From Minisyncoccota bacterium (GTDB lineage Bacteria; Patescibacteriota; Minisyncoccia; Phycocordibacterales; GCA-2747955), in assembly GCA_023143935.1 (NCBI GenBank), contig JAGLGQ010000073.1, positions 1 through 6,620 on the forward strand: a stretch of DNA of 6,620 nt, given 5' to 3'. Under the pieces are notes generated by a model. It was given only the letters and a program-made list of their open reading frames with translations. It did not search any database and was not told the origin of the DNA. Within the stretch, counting starts at the first letter, position 1. Every line of letters starts with the position of its first letter. Made by a program: the position numbers and the translations under genes. This document shows positions 1-5,545 of the stretch, one piece after another.

Positions 1-770
1 ACAAGATAAATAGAAGTTGCTCTTTTTTGAGCTTCTTTATCAATAATTCCTCCCACTTCAATAAAAAAAGATGGGTCTGCAATATGTATTCCTACTTCGG
101 TATTTCCATTTTCTAATTTACGAACATGTAAAGCGTCATCAAAATCTTTTGCATCTGCAGGGTCTATGGTAAAAACATTTAAATGAGTTAAGTCTTTTCT
201 ATTGGGTTTATCTTTTGCTATTAATTCTGCTGATTTTTCTTTTAATTTTTCAGCAGCTTTTTCAATTTCTGGTGGAAAACCCATTATAAGTCCTTTGTCT
301 AAAACAACAGCTTTCATTTCTGTTTCATTTTCTCCAATTTTTCCTAGAATTTGCTGTATTTCAATTTGTGCTGGAGCACGATAATTTTTCCATTTTATTA
401 ACTTTATTAAAACTTTTTTATCATCTTTTAGATTTTTAAATTGACCCAAATTAGTTATTTCGGTTTTAGGATAAAATCTAAAATTATCTGGAACAAAAGT
501 TTTTTCCTTTTGTTTTTTTTCTTCGTTGTAAATTTCTTTTATTACTCCAACCCAAACATTTTTATTTCTTTGTTTTATTGCTAAAACTTTTCCGTTTATA
601 TTATCAAATTTGTCTTTTCCTGTAATTTGAACATCAACTTCATCTAAATCTAGGGCAGTATTTAAATTTTCTTGTTTTATTTCTATAAAATCGTTTAATT
701 CTGGTGATCTAAAATACCCCATTCCTTTTCCTGTTGTTCTTATTTTTCCTGTAAATATTTTTTCTAACAT
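1..770 (-). CDS. rnr: RNase R / RNase II family 3'-5' exoribonuclease, N-terminal part (runs off left edge)
   Basis: Reading the minus strand from the ATG at 770-768 gives an open frame of 256 codons that leaves the window without a stop, so the C-terminal two thirds of the protein is missing. Residues about 1-60 and 73-145 look like the two cold-shock/OB RNA-binding domains of RNase R. The catalytic RNB domain begins near residue 195. Its signature TIDPADAKDFDDAL at 201-214 contains the four metal-binding aspartates in the family spacing (D203, D209, D211, D212). HIADPSFFI follows at 229-237; most family members have HIADVS here, so the Pro is a small deviation. ATSIYL at 251-256 matches the conserved segment after it. 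Family members degrade structured RNA processively from the 3' end in the cytoplasm. The N-terminus is short, without the extra helix-turn-helix seen in E. coli RNase R. The gene is divergent from the surface-protein gene and has a -10 box six bases before the start. Confidence 0.93.
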   Translation of the reverse strand, partial: MLEKIFTGKIRTTGKGMGYFRSPELNDFIEIKQENLNTALDLDEVDVQITGKDKFDNINGKVLAIKQRNKNVWVGVIKEIYNEEKKQKEKTFVPDNFRFYPKTEITNLGQFKNLKDDKKVLIKLIKWKNYRAPAQIEIQQILGKIGENETEMKAVVLDKGLIMGFPPEIEKAAEKLKEKSAELIAKDKPNRKDLTHLNVFTIDPADAKDFDDALHVRKLENGNTEVGIHIADPSFFIEVGGIIDKEAQKRATSIYL

Positions 771-776
771 TTTGCA

Positions 777-785
777 ATTATAACA
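777..785 (-). promoter_or_regulatory. Extended -10 promoter of the RNase R gene
   Basis: Read on the minus strand the bases are TGTTATAAT: a perfect -10 hexamer (777-782) with the TGN extension (783-785). Exactly six bases (771-776) separate it from the ATG at 770, so transcription would be expected to start at or next to the start codon, giving a leaderless mRNA. No -35 resembling TTGACA is evident, which the TGN extension can compensate for. There is no Shine-Dalgarno sequence in the 20 bases before the ATG. Confidence 0.6.
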
Positions 786-825
786 CATTGATCTCTTTTA
801 AAAATTATAATTAGATATGTTTTTA

Positions 826-834
826 TGTTAAAAT
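826..834 (+). promoter_or_regulatory. Probable extended -10 promoter of the surface-protein gene
   Basis: TGTTAAAAT is a TGN extension followed by TAAAAT (829-834), ending ten bases before the ATG at 845. Transcription would start only a few bases upstream of the start codon. No -35 and no Shine-Dalgarno sequence are visible. A second TATAAT at 841-846 overlaps the start codon itself and would serve only if translation began at the in-frame GTG at 854. The divergent RNase R promoter lies about 45 bases away, so one regulator could affect both. Confidence 0.45.
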
Positions 835-844
835 ATTACTTATA

Positions 845-3523
845 ATGAATAATGTGCAAACAATTTTTCGAAAAAGTTTTTTATTATTAGCTATTATTAT
901 AATTTTAATTTTTTTCTTTGTTGATTTTAATAAAGGATATACAGCTGGTGCTGATGATTTCATAATTACTGCAAAAACAGACAACACAGGAACATCCACA
1001 GACACACAATTCACCATTCCCGCAGGAACAGGTACATTTAATTACAACATAGATTGTGATAATGATGGTGTAGATGAAGCAACAGGACAAACAGGAAGTT
1101 ATACTTGTAGTTATGGTTCTGCTGGAACATATACCATAAGAATTGAAGGAACATTCCCTCATATTTATTTTAATAACACAGGAGATGATAAAAAAATTCT
1201 TTCTGTAGAACAGTGGGGAACTGGAGTTTGGGGTTCAATGGAAAAAGCTTTTTATGGAGCTGCAAATTTAGTAGTAAGCGCTACAGATAACCCAAATCTT
1301 TCTTCTGTAACTAATATGTCACGAATGTTTAGGGATGCAACCACCTTTAATCAAAATATAGGCAGTTGGGATGTTTCAAATGTGACGAGTATGTCGTATA
1401 TGTTTTATAATGCATCCGTTTTCAATCAAGATATAGGTTCATGGAATGTATCTAATGTAACAAATATGACAAGTATGTTTTATGGAGCATCTTCTTTCAA
1501 TCAAGATATAAGTTCATGGAATGTATCTAATGTAACAAATATGTCATATATGTTTCATTATGCATCCGCTTTTAATCAAGACATAAGTTCATGGAATGTA
1601 TCTAATGTAACAAATATGTCTAATATGTTTGGTATTGCTTCATCTTTTAATCAAGATATAGGTTCTTGGAATACATCTAATGTAACCGATATGTCTCGTA
1701 TATTTTACTGGGCTTCATCTTTCAATCAAGACATAGGTTCTTGGGATACATCTAATGTAATCAATATGTCTTTGATGTTTGGATATGTGTATGTTTTTAA
1801 TCAAGATATAAGTTCTTGGGATACATCTAATGTAACTAATATGTGTGCTATGTTTGGCACTGCTAGAGCTTTTAACCAAAACATAAGTTCTTGGGATACA
1901 AGTAGTGTAACTAATATGTCTAATATGTTTGGTGGTGCTTTATCTTTTAACCAAGATATAAGTGGGTGGGATGTATCTGGTGTTGCTAATATGAAGCAAA
2001 TGTTTAATGTTGCTAAAGCTTTCAATCAAGATATAAGTTCATGGAACACATCTAATGTAACCGATATGTCTTATATGTTTGGGCATGCGCAGGCTTTTAA
2101 TCAAGATATAGGTTCATGGGACACATCTAATGTAACCGATATGACTTCTATGTTTTACAGTAATAGTATTTCATCTTTTAATCGAGATATAAGTCCATGG
2201 AATACATCTAATGTAACCAACATGTCTTCTATGTTTGGTGGTGCTTCATTTTTCAATCAAAATATAAGTTCTTGGGATACATCTAATGTAACTAGTATGT
2301 ATCGTATGTTTTATAATGCTTCATCTTTCAATCAAGATATAAGTTTATGGGATACATCTAATGTAACCAATATGTCTTCTATGTTTGGTGGTGCCATATC
2401 TTACAATCAAGATATAAGTTTATGGAATGTAGCAAATGTTACAACTATGGTTGATATGTTTGATTCTATAACTTTATCAATTACAAATTATGATGCCCTT
2501 TTAAATGGTTGGAATGCTCAAGTTTTACAAAACGGAGTAATTTTTGATGGTGGTAGTAGTAAATATTGTGCCGTAACTGCTCGCGATAACATGACCGCAG
2601 TCGGTGGACATAATTGGACAATTACAGATGGTGGAATTAATGCAGTTTGTAACGTTGACCCAACAGATATTAAATTAGATGGTGCAGATTTTGATTTAGT
2701 AAATGAAAATATAGTTAGCGAAACAAATGTTTCAGTTTTGACAACAATAGACGCAGATTTAGGAGACACCCACACATACACTTTAGTTTCAGGAACAGGA
2801 AACGAAGACAACGCTAAATTTACAATTTCAGGAACAAATTTACAATTAGCTTTCACTCCAGATTACGAATCACCAACAGACCTTGGAGACACAGCAGGAA
2901 ATAATACTTATGCAATTAGACTTCAAACAGATGATGGAAACGGTGGAACTTATCAAGAAGCTTTTATTGTTACTGTTTTAAATATTTCAGAGGGAAAGTC
3001 TGGAAAATCATCTTCAAGTAGTGTGGGGTACGGTAAAGTATGTAAAGATTTAAAAGCTTTAAATTATGAATCAAGAGGAATGCATCAACAATCTTTATGC
3101 GTATATGAAGTAAAGCAAGTTTTAAAACAAGTTGAAAAACCAGTTGAAAAACCAGCAAAAACACAAGATAATCAAACTAAAGAATCAGAAGAAAAAACAA
3201 CCACACCACCAAAACAAACCAAAACAGAGCTAGAAGAAAAATCAAATTCTAGTACAAAACAATATTTATGTTTTACTAAATATTACGAATTTGGAGACGA
3301 AGGGGGAGAAATAGAAAAAATACAAATTTTTTTAAAGGAGCAAGGATTTTATGATTATTATATAACAGGTTTTTTTGGTAAGTTTACTAAACAAGCTATA
3401 AAAGATTTTCAAGCTAAATATCCAGAAGAAATTTTAAAACCATGGAACCTTTCAGAACCAAACGGAAGATGGTACAAAACAACAAAGGCAAAAGCAAATG
3501 AGTTAGTGGGGTGTGTTGAATAA
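845..3523 (+). CDS. Secreted multidomain surface protein with BspA/DUF285-type 25-residue repeats, a cadherin-like domain and a C-terminal peptidoglycan-binding-like domain
   Basis: The 892-residue protein starts with a signal peptide: K10, a hydrophobic stretch at about 12-27, and likely cleavage near YTAGA at 32-36. There is no lipobox Cys. Residues about 37-110 form a small beta-rich domain often found ahead of DUF285 arrays. After a cap (EQWGTGVW, 122-129), fifteen FNQ(D/N)I repeats run from 155 to 539 with a 25-residue period; one unit has two extra residues. A C-terminal cap with NYDALLNGW (548-556) and WTITDGG (591-597) closes the array. Residues about 604-712 resemble a cadherin-like domain (DADLGD at 636-641). 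A CxDxxAxNY module follows (733-754), then a K/E/P/T-rich linker to about 805, then a peptidoglycan-binding-like tail (806-892; [24 protein letters not shown]). Related BspA-type proteins are adhesins; attachment to a host or neighbour is inference. No clear factor-independent terminator follows. Confidence 0.9.
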   Translation: MNNVQTIFRKSFLLLAIIIILIFFFVDFNKGYTAGADDFIITAKTDNTGTSTDTQFTIPAGTGTFNYNIDCDNDGVDEATGQTGSYTCSYGSAGTYTIRIEGTFPHIYFNNTGDDKKILSVEQWGTGVWGSMEKAFYGAANLVVSATDNPNLSSVTNMSRMFRDATTFNQNIGSWDVSNVTSMSYMFYNASVFNQDIGSWNVSNVTNMTSMFYGASSFNQDISSWNVSNVTNMSYMFHYASAFNQDISSWNVSNVTNMSNMFGIASSFNQDIGSWNTSNVTDMSRIFYWASSFNQDIGSWDTSNVINMSLMFGYVYVFNQDISSWDTSNVTNMCAMFGTARAFNQNISSWDTSSVTNMSNMFGGALSFNQDISGWDVSGVANMKQMFNVAKAFNQDISSWNTSNVTDMSYMFGHAQAFNQDIGSWDTSNVTDMTSMFYSNSISSFNRDISPWNTSNVTNMSSMFGGASFFNQNISSWDTSNVTSMYRMFYNASSFNQDISLWDTSNVTNMSSMFGGAISYNQDISLWNVANVTTMVDMFDSITLSITNYDALLNGWNAQVLQNGVIFDGGSSKYCAVTARDNMTAVGGHNWTITDGGINAVCNVDPTDIKLDGADFDLVNENIVSETNVSVLTTIDADLGDTHTYTLVSGTGNEDNAKFTISGTNLQLAFTPDYESPTDLGDTAGNNTYAIRLQTDDGNGGTYQEAFIVTVLNISEGKSGKSSSSSVGYGKVCKDLKALNYESRGMHQQSLCVYEVKQVLKQVEKPVEKPAKTQDNQTKESEEKTTTPPKQTKTELEEKSNSSTKQYLCFTKYYEFGDEGGEIEKIQIFLKEQGFYDYYITGFFGKFTKQAIKDFQAKYPEEILKPWNLSEPNGRWYKTTKAKANELVGCVE
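1307..2461 (+). repeat. In-frame 75-bp tandem repeats encoding the DUF285 array
   Basis: Fifteen copies of a 75-bp unit encode roughly [25 protein letters not shown]. The FNQ-type core starts at residues 168, 193, 218, 243, 268, 293, 318, 343, 368, 393, 418, 445, 470, 495 and 520. The step is 25 residues everywhere except 418 to 445, where two codons are inserted. The second copy-junction variable spot reads NVS in the early copies and mostly NTS/DTS in the later ones. Adjacent early copies are nearly identical in DNA: 1508-1545 equals 1583-1620 base for base. This indicates recent duplication or gene conversion within the array. Confidence 0.93.
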
Positions 3524-3552
3524 TTTAATAAGTTTTGTTTGTTTTTAGTAAG

Positions 3553-3596
3553 TTGAGAGTTTATTGAGAGTTTGCTGAGAGTTTATTGAGAGTTTA
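3553..3596 (+). repeat. Four tandem 11-bp direct repeats in the spacer before yhhQ
   Basis: The unit TTGAGAGTTTA is repeated head to tail at 3553-3563, 3564-3574, 3575-3585 and 3586-3596. Copy 2 ends in G and copy 3 begins with C; copies 1 and 4 are identical. A degenerate fifth unit sharing only GTTTA follows. The array lies 29 bases after the surface-protein stop and about 50 bases before the yhhQ start. The rest of this 125-base spacer is T-rich (3534-3546) and contains an imperfect inverted repeat CCTT...AAGG (3612-3627). The repeats could be protein-binding sites on one face of the helix or a simple slippage array; nothing decides between these. Confidence 0.85.
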
Positions 3597-3633
3597 AAAA
3601 GTTTATTAAAACCTTTTAATATTAAGGTAGTTG

Positions 3634-3642
3634 TGTTAATCT
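3634..3642 (+). promoter_or_regulatory. Probable extended -10 promoter of yhhQ
   Basis: TGTTAATCT consists of a TGN extension and the hexamer TAATCT (3637-3642), followed by exactly six bases and then the ATG at 3649. The hexamer matches TATAAT only at the TA...T positions, but the geometry is the same as that of the RNase R and hydrolase promoters. An AAGG at 3624-3627 is 21 bases before the ATG, too far to act as a ribosome-binding site, so a leaderless transcript is the better reading. Confidence 0.4.
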
Positions 3643-3648
3643 ACTATT

Positions 3649-4287
3649 ATGATTAATTCAAGATTACAAATTTTATTTGCTTTATTTATTGCTTTATTGG
3701 TAGGAGTAAATTTGCTCGGTGGAAAAATTATTAGTTTATTTGGTGTTTCAGTTTCAGTTGGTATTTTCATAATTCCGTTGACTTTTTTAATTACAGATAT
3801 TGTAGAAGAAGTTTATGGAAAACATGTAGTAAAACATTTCATTATAGGTGGTGTAATTTCACTAATTACTGTGTTTTTATTTACAGGATTATTTGTATAT
3901 TTTGAACCGCATACTATCTATAGTTTTAATGAAGAATATAAAACGATTTTTGGGAGTTCATTAAGAATGATAATCGCGAGTATTATGGCATTTTCATTGG
4001 CACAAATTCACGATGTAATAACTTTCGAATGGTTAAAGAAAAAAACAAAAGGTAAGGCTTTATGGTTGAGGAATAATTTATCTACAATGATATCTCAATT
4101 AATTGACACTTTTGTTTTTATGATGATTGCTTTTTATCATTTAACTCCAAAATTTACATTAACTTTTATTGTTTCTTTAGCAATTCCATATTATTTATTT
4201 AAAATAGTATTTGCCATATTAGACACTCCTTTTGTTTATTTGGGCGTTAAGTGGTTAAAAAACGAAAAAGATAGATTATTAAAATAA
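3649..4287 (+). CDS. yhhQ: YhhQ/VUT-family integral membrane transporter, likely queuosine-precursor uptake
   Basis: The 212-residue protein is very hydrophobic with about six membrane segments (roughly 6-24, 32-52, 63-85, 105-122, 146-163 and 170-198). Its length is close to that of E. coli YhhQ. Two family signatures are clear: PLTFLITDIVEEVYG at 43-57 and LWLRNNLSTMISQLIDT at 138-154, with SxxAFSLAQIHD at 111-122 between them. Characterised YhhQ members import preQ0 and/or preQ1, the deazapurine precursors of queuosine, which a tRNA-guanine transglycosylase inserts at the wobble position of tRNAs with GUN anticodons. No queuosine gene is visible nearby, so the exact substrate is inferred from the family. 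The gene stands alone: its own promoter lies six bases before the ATG, no Shine-Dalgarno sequence is present, and a strong hairpin terminator lies just after the TAA. Confidence 0.9.
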   Translation: MINSRLQILFALFIALLVGVNLLGGKIISLFGVSVSVGIFIIPLTFLITDIVEEVYGKHVVKHFIIGGVISLITVFLFTGLFVYFEPHTIYSFNEEYKTIFGSSLRMIIASIMAFSLAQIHDVITFEWLKKKTKGKALWLRNNLSTMISQLIDTFVFMMIAFYHLTPKFTLTFIVSLAIPYYLFKIVFAILDTPFVYLGVKWLKNEKDRLLK

Positions 4288-4293
4288 AATTAG

Positions 4294-4328
4294 AAAATAA
4301 AAAATCCCCGAAGGGGATTTTTTATTTT
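4294..4328. terminator. Bidirectional intrinsic terminator between yhhQ and the zinc-ribbon gene
   Basis: A perfect hairpin has arms 4294-4309 and 4313-4328, with a CCCC/GGGG core and a three-base GAA loop. The outer arms are A-rich on the left and T-rich on the right, so a U-tract follows the GC core on either strand. It sits 7 bases after the yhhQ stop and about 30 bases after the stop of the convergent zinc-ribbon gene. It can end both transcripts. Confidence 0.92.
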
Positions 4329-4337
4329 TTTCCAATT

Positions 4338-4359
4338 TTTTATAATTTAAATTATAAAA
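4338..4359. repeat. 22-bp perfect A+T palindrome next to the zinc-ribbon stop codon
   Basis: The sequence is its own reverse complement over 22 bases, centred between 4348 and 4349, and contains only A and T. It directly abuts the TAA of the minus-strand gene (4360-4362). It may form a weak 3'-end stem ahead of the GC-cored terminator, or be chance in very A+T-rich DNA. Confidence 0.6.
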
Positions 4360-4656
4360 TTATTTTTGGAAACAATCTCTACATTTTAATGTACTAGTGT
4401 CTCTTGGGTCAAAAGGTAGTTTGTCAATTCTCCCACCACATTCACTACATTGCCAACCTTCTCCGTTGTTGTCATACATTTGTCTTTGAGGTTTGTCATT
4501 TCTTTGAGGTCTATTTTTTTTGTGACACTCAAAACATCTTAGATTTTCCGTATCTCTTGGTTCAAATGGAAGTTCTGTTATGGCTGCGCCACAATCACAA
4601 CATTTCCAATCTCCTTGAAATTTTGGTCTATCATCTCGTCTATTATCGTCGTTCAT
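4360..4656 (-). CDS. Small protein with two tandem four-cysteine zinc ribbons
   Basis: This 98-residue hydrophilic protein contains the same module twice. Each module has a Trp, a CxxC, a conserved LPF(E/D)PRDT and a second CxxC. The zinc ligands are C19/C22 with C41/C44 and C70/C73 with C92/C95, with the same 19-residue spacing between the two knuckles in each copy. An extra Cys (C20) sits in the first knuckle. The N-terminal tail and the linker (about 45-66) are rich in Arg, Lys, Asn and Gln, which suits nucleic-acid contact. Short single zinc-ribbon proteins of similar style are common in Patescibacteria and mostly uncharacterised; their role is unknown. No catalytic motif is present. A TATAAT lies eight bases before the ATG and no Shine-Dalgarno sequence is seen. 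It is convergent with yhhQ and divergent from the hydrolase, so it is a single-gene transcript. A role in RNA or ribosome binding is only inference. Confidence 0.85.
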   Translation of the reverse strand: MNDDNRRDDRPKFQGDWKCCDCGAAITELPFEPRDTENLRCFECHKKNRPQRNDKPQRQMYDNNGEGWQCSECGGRIDKLPFDPRDTSTLKCRDCFQK

Positions 4657-4664
4657 TTTTGTAA

Positions 4665-4670
4665 ATTATA
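4665..4670 (-). promoter_or_regulatory. -10 box of the zinc-ribbon gene
   Basis: Read on the minus strand this is a perfect TATAAT, ending eight bases before the ATG at 4656. The transcript would start within about two bases of the start codon. There is no TGN extension and no good -35. The 118-base divergent spacer (4657-4774) also holds 6-base inverted arms GTTTTC (4680-4685) and GAAAAC (4724-4729), which are too short to interpret. Confidence 0.5.
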
Positions 4671-4759
4671 CTTAATAACGTTTTCTTAATGATTTTTTAC
4701 AAAAAATGCAACTAATCTAATACGAAAACTAGCGTAAGTTTAACATATTGTCATAAAAT

Positions 4760-4768
4760 TGCTATACT
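4760..4768 (+). promoter_or_regulatory. Extended -10 promoter of the hydrolase-Mur ligase pair
   Basis: TGCTATACT is a TGN extension plus the hexamer TATACT (4763-4768). Exactly six bases follow before the ATG at 4775, so the mRNA is predicted to begin at the start codon. A weak -35-like TTTAAC lies at 4739-4744 with an 18-base spacer. No Shine-Dalgarno sequence is present. Confidence 0.6.
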
Positions 4769-4774
4769 TATAGC

Positions 4775-5545
4775 ATGGAAGATTTATTGGAAAAAGAAGT
4801 AGTTATTGATGGGCAAAAAATTAAATATAGCTTAAAATTAAATGAACAGGAGAATATTTTTGTTTTTATGCATGGTTGGGGTAGTAGTTACAAATTATTT
4901 TCTTCAATTTTTACTAATTTAGAAAATTATTTTGCTTTTGATTTTCCGAAAAATTTATCGGAAATTTGGGTTTTAAATGATTATGTTGAATTTACAAAAA
5001 AGATATTAAATCAAAAAATACCCAATATAGAACAAAAGAAAATAATTTTTGTCGTTCATTCTTTTGGTGGTAGGGTACTAGTAAAGATGTTAAATAAATA
5101 TAATTTTAATGTAAAACAAATTATATGTTTGGGGGTGCCGTTTGTTCGTGATTATGGCACGAGAGAAAAAAGTATTTATTTTTTAACAAAAATTTTTAAA
5201 TTTCCAATATCTTTTTTACCAAAAATTTTAAATAAAAAAATTAGAAAAATTTGGTATAAAATAATAGGGGTTGATGATTACATTCTTTTGGAAGATTATA
5301 TTCAGAAAAAAACATTTCAAAATATTATTAATGAAGATATCCAGAAACATTCAAATATTTTAAAAAAATATAAAACTGATTTTATTTGGGGAAAATGCGA
5401 TAAGGTGGCATCTTTGGATGGTGCAAGAAAAATTTCAAAAAAAGTTGGAGCAAAGTTACATATAATTGAAAAGGCGGAACACTTTACTTTTTTAGAACCT
5501 TATCAAAAGAAATTTTTAGAAATTTTTAATAAAATAACAAAATAA
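4775..5545 (+). CDS. Alpha/beta hydrolase-fold protein
   Basis: The 256-residue protein has the landmarks of a small single-domain alpha/beta hydrolase. The oxyanion-loop motif HGWG is at 33-36. The nucleophile elbow VHSFGG is at 94-99 with Ser96. The probable acid Asp209 lies in WGKCDKVA and the catalytic His236 in AEHFTFLE. The elbow departs from the usual GxSxG because its first Gly is Val94. A lid-like insertion rich in Lys, Ile and Phe spans about 125-195. There is no signal peptide, so it is probably cytoplasmic. The substrate cannot be told from sequence; esterase, thioesterase or amidase activity is possible. Its TAA overlaps the start of the following Mur ligase gene by one base, so the two are almost certainly co-transcribed and translationally coupled, which suggests an envelope-related role. 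The start is fixed by the -10 box six bases upstream. Confidence 0.85.
   Translation: MEDLLEKEVVIDGQKIKYSLKLNEQENIFVFMHGWGSSYKLFSSIFTNLENYFAFDFPKNLSEIWVLNDYVEFTKKILNQKIPNIEQKKIIFVVHSFGGRVLVKMLNKYNFNVKQIICLGVPFVRDYGTREKSIYFLTKIFKFPISFLPKILNKKIRKIWYKIIGVDDYILLEDYIQKKTFQNIINEDIQKHSNILKKYKTDFIWGKCDKVASLDGARKISKKVGAKLHIIEKAEHFTFLEPYQKKFLEIFNKITK

Noticed and set aside
202..384. 60-codon plus-strand open frame
   Set aside because: It is antisense to the RNase R gene, whose protein matches the family throughout this stretch.
841..856. TATAAT at 841-846 with a leaderless GTG start at 854
   Set aside because: The ATG at 845 with the upstream TGTTAAAAT is simpler; the choice would shorten the signal peptide by only three residues and cannot be decided from sequence.
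1307..2461. Possible CRISPR-like array
   Set aside because: The 75-bp periodicity is an in-frame protein repeat with gradual divergence and no unique spacers between constant repeats.
1300..2470. Many N-x-S/T sequons in the repeats (NVS, NTS, NVT)
   Set aside because: They follow from the repeat consensus and occur in BspA-type repeats generally; nothing here indicates N-glycosylation.
823..3164. Several minus-strand open frames antisense to the surface-protein gene
   Set aside because: They follow the composition of the coding strand and the repeats, have no family signature, and overlap a long, clearly coding frame.
3612..3627. CCTT...AAGG inverted repeat as a terminator of the surface-protein gene
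   Set aside because: The stem is short and imperfect and no U-tract follows it, so it was not called a terminator.
4404..4664. 86-codon plus-strand open frame
   Set aside because: It is antisense to the zinc-ribbon gene, whose two matching CxxC modules show the minus strand is coding.
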